Shown: piece by piece, positions 56,552-64,000 of the stretch
Layout of the letters: every line of letters starts with the position of its first letter
How positions within the stretch are numbered: position 1 is the first letter of the stretch
Source: Methylobacterium sp. Leaf125
GTDB lineage: Bacteria > Pseudomonadota > Alphaproteobacteria > Rhizobiales > Beijerinckiaceae
NCBI RefSeq assembly: GCF_001423085.1
Contig: NZ_LMNU01000006.1
Location: 15,495 to 79,494 of the forward strand
Reading direction: 5' to 3'
Length of the DNA: 64,000 bases
Translations under genes and position numbers: made by a program
The notes under the pieces: generated by a model
Told to the model about the DNA's origin: nothing
The model's database searches: none
Seen by the model: the letters and a program-made list of their open reading frames with translations, nothing else

Positions 56552-58714
56552 TCAGTTCGCCCGGGCCACCTCGACCAGGTTGTCCGAGAAGGACGGCGCG
56601 TGGCCCATGTCGGTGAAGGCGTGCGACGAGATGCTGTTCACCGTGCCCTCGTTGAGCTGGCGCCAGTAGCCCAGCGTCGCCACCACGATGCCGGCCTTCA
56701 CGTCGTCGGTGATGCGGGCCACGCCCTTGAAGGCGCCGCGGTCGTTGGCGACCTGGACCTTGTCGCCGTCCCGGATGCCGCGGGCGTCCGCGTCGACCTG
56801 GTTGATCATCACGAACTGCTCGCCCTGGCCCTTCTGCTTGTCCTCCATGTTCGCGTAGCAGGAGTTCAGGAAGTAGTGGCTCTTGGGCGAGACGATGTTG
56901 AGCGGGAAGCGCTCGGCGAGCTCCGGGTCGTTGGTGTGGGATTCGCGCGGACCCAGGTAGTCGGGCAGCGGGTCGAGCGCCTCGCCGGGCTGGAAGCCCT
57001 CGTACATCTGCCGGAACGGCGGTGCGACGAAGTTCGTGGCGCCCTCGACCATGAACATGCACTTGCCGGTCGGCGTCGGGAAGTTGCCTTCCTTGTGCGG
57101 AGCCCGATCGTCGGGCGTACCGACCTTGAGGCGGGCAAAGCCGTGCTCGCGCATGTACTGCAGGTCGATGCCCTCGCAGGCCGGCGCGTTCCAGTCGACG
57201 TAGTGCTCCAGGCACTCCGTGTCGGTCCACTTGAAGTTCTCTTCCTCGAAGCCGAGCCGGGCGGCGAGCTGGCGGAAGATCTCGTTGTTCGGGATCGCCT
57301 CGCCGGGCGCCTCCGCGCACTTGGTGTTGTAGGTCAGGTAGAGGTGGCCCCAGGACAGGATCATGTCCTCCATCTCCGCGCCCATCGTGGCGGGCAAGAG
57401 GATGTCGGCGTAGGAGGCGGTGTCCGAGATGAAGTGCTCGGCGGAGACCATGAACAGGTCCTCGCGCATCAGCCCCGCGACGATCTTGTCGGTCTCGGGC
57501 GCCTGCGTCACCGGGTTCGAGTTCCAGCACATCATCGACATGATCGGCGGGTCGAGCTGCAACTCGCCGGTGAGCGCGCGTCCGATCTGCAGGTTGCTGA
57601 CCACACGGGTCCCCTCGGGGATCAGGTCGGGCCGGCACATCACGTCGAACTTGTAGGGGTGCTCCCAGACGCCGAACTGCGTGACGCCGCCACCGACATG
57701 GCGCCAGGCGCCCGTCAGGGCCGGAATGGACGAGACGGCCCGGATGGTCTGGCCGCCGCCGTAGTGCCGCTCCAGCGCCACGCCCATGCGGATGCCCACC
57801 GGCTGCTCGGTCGCCATTTCGCGGGCGAGCTTGCGAATGTCGTCGGCGGAAACGCCCGTGATCTCGGCGGCCCATTCGGGCGTGCGGGTGCTGGCCCGCT
57901 CCTTCAGCTCCTCGAAGCCGACCGTGTAGTTGTCGACGTAGTCCTGGTCGACGAGGCCCTGTTCGATGATGGAGTTGATCAGCGCCATGGCCAGCGCGCC
58001 GTCCGTGCCGGGCTTCGGCGCGATGTGCCAGTCGGCCGCCTTGGCGGTGCGCGAGGCGTAGGTGTCGATCACGACGACCTTGGCGCCCTTCTTCTGCGCG
58101 TCCTTGACGATGGCCCAGTGGTGCAGGTTCGTGCTGACCGAGTTGCAGGCCCAGATGACGATGTACTTGGAGTGGATGTAGCTGTCCGGGTCGAGCCCCG
58201 CGGTCGGGCCGACGGTGAGCAGCCACGCCGTGCAGGAGCCCTCGCCGCAGAAGGTGCGCTCGGTGACGGTGGCGCCCATCCGGTTGAAGAAGGCGTCGCC
58301 GCCGTTCAGCCCGTGCACGAGGCCCTGGTTGCCGAGGTAGCTGTACGGCGCGATCGCTTCGGGGCCGTACTGATCGATGATCGCCTTCCAGCGCGTCACG
58401 ATGGTGTCGAGGGCCTCGTCCCAGGTGATGCGCTCGAACTGCTTCGAGCCCTTCGGCCCGACCCGCTTCATCGGGTAGAGTAGCCGATCCGGGTGGTAGT
58501 GGCGCTTCTCGTAATCCTTCAGCTTCACGCAGAGACCGCCCCGGGTCATCGGATGGTCCGGGTTGCCCCGCACGCCGAGCAGCTCTCCGTCCTTGACCTC
58601 GAACAGCATCGAGCAGGTGTCGGGACAATCGTGCGGGCAGCCGCCGAAGAAGGTCTCGGTCAGGCTCTCGGCCTGAGCGACCAGCAGGGAGTCGGGCTTG
58701 ACGATCTCGTTCAT
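56552..58714 (-). CDS. bis-MGD molybdopterin oxidoreductase, formate-dehydrogenase-like
   Basis: A 720-residue cytoplasmic molybdo-enzyme without Tat signal. An N-terminal 4Fe-4S site uses Cys26, Cys30, Cys34 and Cys62 (GGCPHDCPDTC...GGLC). The long Mo-pterin domain has TERTFCGEGSCTAW (Cys156, Cys161), ANSV-type IWACNSVSTN and PATMGAEMEDMILSWGH, then a C-terminal MGD-binding domain (NDRGAFKGVARITDDVKAGIV). It belongs to the MopB group often annotated as formate dehydrogenase or generic oxidoreductase; the true substrate is not determinable. Either Cys near residue 156-161 may be the Mo ligand. It is divergent from a MocR regulator and has a strong terminator. Confidence 0.88.
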   Translation of the reverse strand: MNEIVKPDSLLVAQAESLTETFFGGCPHDCPDTCSMLFEVKDGELLGVRGNPDHPMTRGGLCVKLKDYEKRHYHPDRLLYPMKRVGPKGSKQFERITWDEALDTIVTRWKAIIDQYGPEAIAPYSYLGNQGLVHGLNGGDAFFNRMGATVTERTFCGEGSCTAWLLTVGPTAGLDPDSYIHSKYIVIWACNSVSTNLHHWAIVKDAQKKGAKVVVIDTYASRTAKAADWHIAPKPGTDGALAMALINSIIEQGLVDQDYVDNYTVGFEELKERASTRTPEWAAEITGVSADDIRKLAREMATEQPVGIRMGVALERHYGGGQTIRAVSSIPALTGAWRHVGGGVTQFGVWEHPYKFDVMCRPDLIPEGTRVVSNLQIGRALTGELQLDPPIMSMMCWNSNPVTQAPETDKIVAGLMREDLFMVSAEHFISDTASYADILLPATMGAEMEDMILSWGHLYLTYNTKCAEAPGEAIPNNEIFRQLAARLGFEEENFKWTDTECLEHYVDWNAPACEGIDLQYMREHGFARLKVGTPDDRAPHKEGNFPTPTGKCMFMVEGATNFVAPPFRQMYEGFQPGEALDPLPDYLGPRESHTNDPELAERFPLNIVSPKSHYFLNSCYANMEDKQKGQGEQFVMINQVDADARGIRDGDKVQVANDRGAFKGVARITDDVKAGIVVATLGYWRQLNEGTVNSISSHAFTDMGHAPSFSDNLVEVARAN

Positions 58715-58944
58715 GTTTCCTCCACGGCCGAGCGTCCCGCCTTATTGTTCCTGGCGGGCCGGCCCGGTGCGCGCACACAATGCACTCAAGTGCTAACAAT
58801 TCCAAATTTTGGCCCGGCGGAAGGGCCAAATGAGTGCCCGGCTATGGTACCAACCGTTTTGTCGCGGCTGCGGACCGAGCCCTCGGACCCGAAGCGTCGC
58901 GGTGCGGACAGGGCTGCGCTGCGGAGCGCGCGAAGCCGGACGGG

Positions 58945-60420
58945 ATGGCACCTGTGGACCTGACGCTGACGCTGGACTTCGGGTCCGTGACGCCCCTCCA
59001 GGCGCAGGTCTTCGATCAAGTTCGCGAGATCATCCTCGACGGCCAGCTCAAGGCCGGGATGGCGCTGCCGCCGAGCCGCCTGCTGGCGGAGCGCCTTCGC
59101 GTGTCGCGCAACACGGTGATGCTGGCCTACGAACGCCTGACGGCCGAGGGCTACGTCAAGGCGCGCGGAACGGCGGGCCTGTTCGTGGAGCCGATCCCGC
59201 CGGACAGCCTCCTGCTGATCCAACGCGGCAGCCGCTCGCTCACGAACGGGCCGGTGCCGGACGCGTCGAGCGAGCCCCTGCTGTGCTTCGCGGGCTCGCC
59301 CGGCGGCGGTGGGGACCGACCCGAGTTCGACTTCTGGGTCGGGCGGTCCGATCCGGCCGGGTTCCCGCTGCCGATCTGGCGGCGGATCGTCCTGCGTCTC
59401 CTGGGGAAGGAAACGGCCTATCTGACCGATTACTGCGATCCAGCCGGTCTCCCGGCTCTGCGCACGGCCATCAGCACCCACCTGCGGCGGGCCCGGGCGG
59501 TGGCGGTCACCGAGGATCAGGTCATCGTGACCACGGGGGGGCAGGAGGCTCTCAACCTCGTCTTCACCCTGCTGAAGGGGCATACCCGGCAGCTCTGCAT
59601 CGAGAACCCCTGCTACCTCGGCGCCTCGCTGATCTTCAGGAATGCCGGCCTGGCCATCCATCCGGTCCCCGTCGACGGCGATGGCCTGCGGACGGACCTC
59701 CTGCCCACCGCAAAGGGCAGCCTGCTCTACGTCACGCCCTCCCACCAGTTCCCCACCGGGTCCACCATGCCGTTGACGCGGCGCCTGGCTCTCCTGCGAT
59801 GGGCGGACGAGACCGACAGCTACATCGTCGAGGACGATTACGACAGCGACTTCCGGTACGACGGGCCGCCGCTGACCGCCCTGGCCGGCCTCGATGGGGG
59901 ACGGCGGGTCTTCTACGTCGGGACATTCTCCAAGTCCGTCGGGGCGGGCCTGCGCCTCGGCTACGCCACGGTCCCGCGCCTGTTATGGGACGAGGCCCGG
60001 ATGCTGAAGGCCCGGATGAGCAACGGCCAGGCCTGGCTGGAACAGGCCGCCCTGGCCGCCTTCATCGACGAGGGGCATTTCGACCGGCACCTGCGCCGGT
60101 TGCGGCAGGTCTACAAGGCGCGACGGGACTGCCTCGTCGCGGTGCTGCGGGCGACGTTCGACGGGGCCGTCGTCCTGGGCAGCGAGAGTGGCCTACATCT
60201 GGTCTGGCGCCTTCCACCCGGTTTTCCACCCGCCCGGCAGATCCAGAGCATGGCCCGCGCGCAGGGCATCGGCGTCTACGCCCTCTCTAGCGGAGCCGCC
60301 TACGATTTCGATCCCGAAGCCCGGGACGACATGCTGGTCTTCGGGTACTCGTCGCTCACCGAGATGCAGATCGAAGCGGCGATCGGCACGCTGCATCGGA
60401 TGCTTCAGGCACCGGGCTGA
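58945..60420 (+). CDS. MocR/GabR-type PLP-dependent transcriptional regulator
   Basis: A 491-residue GntR-MocR protein. An N-terminal winged helix covers about residues 15-85 (LQAQVFDQVREIILDGQLKAGMALPPSRLLAERLRVSRNTVMLAYERLTAEGYV). A linker follows, then a fold-type I aminotransferase-like domain with PLP Lys330 (VGTFSKSVGAGLR), EDDYDSDFRYDG and TTGGQEALNLVFTLL. MocR regulators (PdxR, GabR, TauR, EhuR) sense PLP adducts of amines. The start at 58945 is by homology to N-terminal lengths. Divergent from the molybdoenzyme over 230 bp, which it may regulate. An 18-bp inverted repeat spans its stop codon. Confidence 0.92.
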   Translation: MAPVDLTLTLDFGSVTPLQAQVFDQVREIILDGQLKAGMALPPSRLLAERLRVSRNTVMLAYERLTAEGYVKARGTAGLFVEPIPPDSLLLIQRGSRSLTNGPVPDASSEPLLCFAGSPGGGGDRPEFDFWVGRSDPAGFPLPIWRRIVLRLLGKETAYLTDYCDPAGLPALRTAISTHLRRARAVAVTEDQVIVTTGGQEALNLVFTLLKGHTRQLCIENPCYLGASLIFRNAGLAIHPVPVDGDGLRTDLLPTAKGSLLYVTPSHQFPTGSTMPLTRRLALLRWADETDSYIVEDDYDSDFRYDGPPLTALAGLDGGRRVFYVGTFSKSVGAGLRLGYATVPRLLWDEARMLKARMSNGQAWLEQAALAAFIDEGHFDRHLRRLRQVYKARRDCLVAVLRATFDGAVVLGSESGLHLVWRLPPGFPPARQIQSMARAQGIGVYALSSGAAYDFDPEARDDMLVFGYSSLTEMQIEAAIGTLHRMLQAPG

Positions 60421-60434
60421 AGCATCCGATGCAG
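60391..60434. repeat. perfect 18-bp inverted repeat spanning the MocR stop codon
   Basis: CTGCATCGGATGCTTCAG (60391-60408) and its exact reverse complement (60417-60434) are separated by 8 bases (GCACCGGG). The stop TGA is at 60418-60420 inside the right arm. Two further pairs (one G-T) extend the stem. No T-run follows, so it is either an unusual terminator, an mRNA-stabilising hairpin or a protein site. Confidence 0.85.
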
Positions 60435-60715
60435 TGGCAGTCCAAGGCATCGGTCGGTCCAGAGGGCGTGTCGCCGGCATGGCCTCGACGACCGCTCCCC
60501 AACCCCGCCCACGGCGTGACTCCAGCCTCGGGGTCGAACGACGCGGCACCCGCCGCGGCGCCATCGGCCGTCACCATCCACCGTCACTCCGTGGGTCTGG
60601 GGTCGGCGATGCGCCCCCGGCCGCACCCCCACCCCGCGTGGCGACCGATTGACTTGACCCGCGGTGCCGTGCGCCTCTGCGGCCGCGCGGACGCCGGGGC
60701 GTCCTCAGAAGGACC

Positions 60716-62020
60716 GTGATCCGAACCATGCTCGATCTTGCCACGCGGGTGTACAACCACAGCTTCAAGATCGACCCGATCGTCCGGTCGCTGCTCGACA
60801 CGGACTTCTACAAGCTCCTGATGGCGCAGACGATCTTTCGCCGCCACCGCGATGCCCGCGTCACCTTCGGAATCCAGAACCGCTCGCGCCAGGTCCGGCT
60901 CGCCGAGTTCGTCGATGTCGGCGAATTGCGCGAGCAGCTCGACCATGCCCGCTCGGTGCGCCTGAGCCGGGGCGAATCCACCTGGCTGCGCGGCAACACC
61001 TTCTACGGCCAGCGCCAGATGTTCTCGGCCGATTTCATGGACTGGCTCGAGGGGTTTCGCCTGCCGGACTACGAGCTGGAGGCCCGGGACGGGCAATACG
61101 TGCTGACCTTCCACGGCCCCTGGATCGAGACCACCATGTGGGAGGTGCCGGCGCTCGCCATCCTCAACGAGCTGCGCACGCGGGGCGTGGTGCGCCACCT
61201 CGGCAAGCTCGACCTGCAGGTGCTCTATGCCCGCGCCATGACCCGGGTCTGGGAGAAGATCGAGCGGCTGCGGCGCCTGCCCGGCCTCTCCATCGCGGAT
61301 TTCGGGACCCGGCGCCGTCACGGCTTCCTGTGGCAGGACTGGTGCGTCGAGGCCATGCACGAAGCCCTGGGCGACCGCTTCCTCGGCACCTCGAACTGCC
61401 TCATCGCCCTGCGCCGCGAGGTGGAGGCCGTGGGCACCAACGCCCACGAACTGCCGATGGTCTACGCAGCGCTGGCCGACGACGATGCGGGCCTCGCCCG
61501 CGCGCCCTACGACGTGCTCGCAGACTGGCAGCAGGATTACGCCGGCAACCTGCTGGTGATGCTGCCCGACACCTACGGCACCACGGGCTTCCTGGCGAAC
61601 GCCCCCGACTGGATGAACGCCTGGACGGGCATCCGCATCGACTCGAAGGAGCCGATCGCCGGCGGCGAGGAGGCCATCGCCTGGTGGCGGTCCCGGGGCT
61701 CCGACCCCCGAGAAAAGCTCGCGATCTTCTCCGACGGGCTCGACATCGACACCATCGAGGCGATCCACGCCCATTTCCACGGCCGGATGCGGATCGGCTA
61801 CGGCTGGGGCACGCTGCTCACCAACGACTTCCGCGGCCTGGTGCCGGACGGCCGCCTCGACCCGATCTCCATCGTCTGCAAGGTGATCGCCGCCGACGGC
61901 CGCCCCACCGTCAAGATCTCCGACAACCCGTCGAAGGCGATCGGCCCGGCCGGGGAGATCGCCCGCTACACCCGCGTCTTCGGCGATGCGGGGCAGGCCG
62001 CGATGCCGGTCCTGGTCTGA
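60716..62020 (+). CDS. pncB: nicotinate phosphoribosyltransferase
   Basis: A 434-residue PncB, which makes nicotinate mononucleotide from nicotinate and PRPP in NAD salvage. Signatures are [31 protein letters not shown], the phosphorylatable His244 in [11 protein letters not shown] and [17 protein letters not shown]. The GTG at 60716 is very close (2 nt) to its AAGGA, whereas the ATG at 60728 ([10 protein letters not shown]) is about 14 nt away, so either start is possible. It stands alone; about 295 bp upstream contain no other gene. Confidence 0.93.
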   Translation: MIRTMLDLATRVYNHSFKIDPIVRSLLDTDFYKLLMAQTIFRRHRDARVTFGIQNRSRQVRLAEFVDVGELREQLDHARSVRLSRGESTWLRGNTFYGQRQMFSADFMDWLEGFRLPDYELEARDGQYVLTFHGPWIETTMWEVPALAILNELRTRGVVRHLGKLDLQVLYARAMTRVWEKIERLRRLPGLSIADFGTRRRHGFLWQDWCVEAMHEALGDRFLGTSNCLIALRREVEAVGTNAHELPMVYAALADDDAGLARAPYDVLADWQQDYAGNLLVMLPDTYGTTGFLANAPDWMNAWTGIRIDSKEPIAGGEEAIAWWRSRGSDPREKLAIFSDGLDIDTIEAIHAHFHGRMRIGYGWGTLLTNDFRGLVPDGRLDPISIVCKVIAADGRPTVKISDNPSKAIGPAGEIARYTRVFGDAGQAAMPVLV

Positions 62021-62027
62021 GCGGCCC

Positions 62028-63107
62028 TCACTCCGGCGACTGGACGATCACGCCGTACCAGCCGAGGCCCGCATAGGTCTCGTAGCCGGGCGTGCGGTGA
62101 AAGGCGACGATCCGGCCGGTCCGGGGATCCTGGTCGGCGCCGCTGACCCGGCCACCGGCCGCCAGCGGCAGGGTCTCCTCGAGGACGCCACGCCCGTCCG
62201 AGGCGGCGATCACCCGGTGGCGGGCATCGACGAGGAGCACGCGGGTGCGGGCCCGGTCCTCCTGGGCCACCCGCACGCCGTCGACGATGGCCCGGGCCTG
62301 GGCCTGCCAATCGAAGTGGATCGCCAGGACGCCGATCGGCCCGGCCCGGCTGTTGCCGTCCTGGCGGACGCTGGCGCAGTAGGTCGCCACCTGCGCCCCG
62401 CCGAGGCCGGGCTGCCCCATCACGTCGGCGGCGACGTAGGCGTCCCCGTCGGGGAGGGCGGCCGCGCGCCGGAACCAGTCCTGGTCGGCGACATTGCGCC
62501 CGACGAGACCGGGATAGCGGTTCGGGCGTCCATGGGCGATCACGTTGCCCTTCAGGTCGCAGAGCCAGAGGTCGAGATAGACCGTGTAGGCGTCGAGGAT
62601 GATGCCCAGGCGCCGGGTCGCGTGGGCGGCGGCATCGGTGCTCGGCTCCGCCGCACAGGCGACCAGGGCCGCGTCGGTGGCCCACCAGCGCACGTCGCAG
62701 GTGCGCTCGTAGAGGTTGCGGTCGATGAGTTCGACGGCGTTAAGGGCGAGGTCGATCAGCCGTTGGGTCTGGGACGCGTCGGCGAAGCTCCGGACCTGGA
62801 CCTGGAGGCCGGCGATGCGGTTCGAGAGCTCGACCTCGAGGGCGCGGGCCACGGTCTCCACCTCGGCGCCGATCGCCCGCACCTCCTGCGCCACCACCGA
62901 GAAGCCGCGGCCCATATCGCCGGCGCGGGAGGCCTCGATCAGGGCGTTGAGGGCGAGCATCTTCACCTGGCCGGTGATCGACTGGATGCGCCGGCTCTTG
63001 TCGGAGGCGATGCGCTGGAGCTCCGCGATCTCGGTGGCAATGCCGCGCAGGTTGGTGGCATCCGCCGCGCTGGGTCCGGTGCCAGCATCACTCGCCGTCT
63101 CGTGCAC
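62028..63107 (-). CDS. soluble chemoreceptor-like protein: MCP signalling tip followed by Cache-type sensor
   Basis: A 359-residue protein with no membrane helix. Residues ~25-80 contain the hairpin tip of a methyl-accepting chemotaxis protein (IQSITGQVKMLALNALIEASRAGDMGRGFSVVAQEVRAIG), where CheA/CheW normally bind. After a helical linker, residues ~165-355 resemble a double-Cache/PDC sensor (YLDLWLCDLKGNVIAHGRPNRYPGLVGRNVADQDWFRRA and VLLVDARHRVIAASDGRG). In classical receptors the order is reversed and Cache is extracytoplasmic. The GTG start at 63107 has TGGAGG six bases upstream, excluding the longer TTG frame to 63167. Ligand and output unknown. Confidence 0.8.
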   Translation of the reverse strand: MHETASDAGTGPSAADATNLRGIATEIAELQRIASDKSRRIQSITGQVKMLALNALIEASRAGDMGRGFSVVAQEVRAIGAEVETVARALEVELSNRIAGLQVQVRSFADASQTQRLIDLALNAVELIDRNLYERTCDVRWWATDAALVACAAEPSTDAAAHATRRLGIILDAYTVYLDLWLCDLKGNVIAHGRPNRYPGLVGRNVADQDWFRRAAALPDGDAYVAADVMGQPGLGGAQVATYCASVRQDGNSRAGPIGVLAIHFDWQAQARAIVDGVRVAQEDRARTRVLLVDARHRVIAASDGRGVLEETLPLAAGGRVSGADQDPRTGRIVAFHRTPGYETYAGLGWYGVIVQSPE

Positions 63108-63651
63108 AACTGCCTCCAGACAAATCCGGACGGGCCCCGTCCTCTCGCTGTCGAAGAGCTTACGCAACTCAGCTTATATTTCCCTTAAAACCAATCGTTT
63201 CGCGTGCACATCGGGTCCGATCACCAGACTTATCTTATGTTTAGCGCCGATCCTGCAACAGTGCCACAGACGTCAGCCGAGCCCTGTGCGTGTTGTTAAG
63301 GCGATGAACACGATCGAAGCGTCCATTTTGTGCACGCCTGGATCGAACCGGCCATGGTTCAAGAAACGCGCGAGAACCGACGGAGCGCTCGTCCTTCCGC
63401 GTACACGCAAACGCGCAGGATGATGGCGCCCGGGTTGCCAGATACGCCCAGGATCGGGCCGGACGCTGCGATCACCTGTGCGACGCCAGCGCTCAGCTAT
63501 GCAACGGATGCAGGCCGGACCCGCCCCGATCACGGTTTCGCGACGCGATGAACCCGGGGGAGGGATCGATTCTCGCAAGCGCGTCGTTCTCTACGCCGCA
63601 ATGCCCGCCACGCCGGCGGCCTGCGCGTCGCGTCTCGAACACGGAATCGGA
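63108..63651. other. intergenic region between the chemoreceptor-like gene and the permease
   Basis: About 540 bp. The stretch near 63165-63265 is AT-rich (for example AGCTTATATTTCCCTTAAAA) and should contain the promoter of the minus-strand gene. The rest has only weak open frames without ribosome binding sites. Confidence 0.45.
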
Positions 63652-64000
63652 ATGGCCCTGAGATCCCCCCCGAAGCCGTCCCTCGTCCCGCCGCGACCCA
63701 CGCGCATCGCGGCCGCCGGCACCCCGACCCAGGCCCTGACCTCGCCGATCATCGTCGCCGCCCTGATCATGGTGGGCCTGTATGTCGGCCGCGACGTCCT
63801 GATCCCGATCGCCATCGCGATCCTGCTCTCCTTCGTCCTCGGCCCCCTGGTGAACCTCCTGCGGCGCTGGCATTTCGGCCGCTTCCTCTCGGTGGCGGCC
63901 TCGGTCGTCCTGGCGCTGGGCACCGCCGCGTCCCTGGCGACGCTGATCGGCGTTCAGCTCGCCGACATTGCCAAGGACGTGCCGCGCTACCGCAGCACCA
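63652..64000 (+). CDS. AI-2E/PerM family permease (N-terminal part)
   Basis: The first 116 codons of a membrane protein cut by the window end. After a basic, proline-rich N-terminus come two close hydrophobic segments (SPIIVAALIMVGLYVGRDVLIPIAIAILLSFVLGPLVNLLRR) and a third (SVAASVVLALGTAASLATLIGVQLADIAKDVPRYRS). The L-I-P-x-A-x-A-x-L-L-S-F-x-L-x-P-x-V pattern after the first helix is the signature of the AI-2E transporter (PerM/YdiK/TqsA) family. An in-frame ATG at 63601 would add 17 residues. Confidence 0.85.
   Translation, partial: MALRSPPKPSLVPPRPTRIAAAGTPTQALTSPIIVAALIMVGLYVGRDVLIPIAIAILLSFVLGPLVNLLRRWHFGRFLSVAASVVLALGTAASLATLIGVQLADIAKDVPRYRST

Overview
This window is a high-GC chromosomal segment from an alphaproteobacterium. 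It most resembles Methylobacterium/Methylorubrum (Hyphomicrobiales). That placement is inferred from base composition, from TTG/GTG starts with clear ribosome binding sites, from the bamE / ubiquinol-cytochrome c chaperone / DUF177 / plsX / fabH / ihfA / MerR gene order, from a complex I NDUFS4-like subunit, from HWE-type kinases and from bis-MGD molybdoenzyme content. I see no prophage, transposase, plasmid gene or CRISPR array. The segment reads as ordinary core chromosome with some accessory sensory and efflux modules.

Layout. 0-6 kb: a YidB-like protein, a large four-PAS hybrid histidine kinase, and a divergent LysR/PACE-efflux pair. 6-12 kb: a PRC-barrel secreted protein, katG with a TTG start and an 18-bp tandem repeat over its stop codon, a His/Met-rich secreted peptide, tRNA-Ile(CAT) and an old-yellow-enzyme reductase. 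12-18 kb: a signalling cluster with an HWE histidine kinase translationally coupled to a HAD phosphatase, a small protein with the spacing pattern of the anti-sigma factor NepR, and a second PAS hybrid kinase paralogous to the first. 17.6-23.3 kb: envelope and lipid core genes (bamE, UQCC chaperone, DUF177, plsX, fabH, ihfA, MerR). 23.5-28.5 kb: the prkA-yeaH-spoVR stress kinase operon. 28.6-35 kb: small membrane proteins, a complex I subunit, tRNA-Pro(TGG), a YjfB-like protein, a YfcG-type GST, an MBL-fold protein with an N-terminal zinc knuckle, a GT4 glycosyltransferase and a rhodanese.

34.6-46.1 kb holds two RND efflux systems on either side of tRNA-Pro(GGG). The first is an HAE1-type adaptor plus pump without its own outer membrane channel. 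The second is an HME-type (CusA/CzcA-like) adaptor-pump-channel operon. 46.3-52.2 kb carries gyrA, coaD, two cyclophilin-type isomerases around a small secreted protein, and an EamA exporter. 52.2-56.3 kb has mobA and mrp on the minus strand, then a membrane diguanylate cyclase and a PNPOx-like stress protein. 56.5-62 kb has a formate-dehydrogenase-like molybdopterin oxidoreductase divergent from a MocR-type PLP regulator, then pncB. The window ends with a soluble chemoreceptor-like protein of reversed domain order and the start of an AI-2E family permease.

Themes: several genes point to stress and redox sensing (katG, prkA operon, HWE kinase, NepR-like protein, PNPOx-like protein, OYE, GST). 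MobA could supply the guanylated cofactor that the molybdoenzyme 4 kb away needs. The observations I consider most worth following are the NepR-like small protein beside the HWE kinase, the reversed soluble chemoreceptor, and a perfect 18-bp inverted repeat that contains the stop codon of the MocR regulator.
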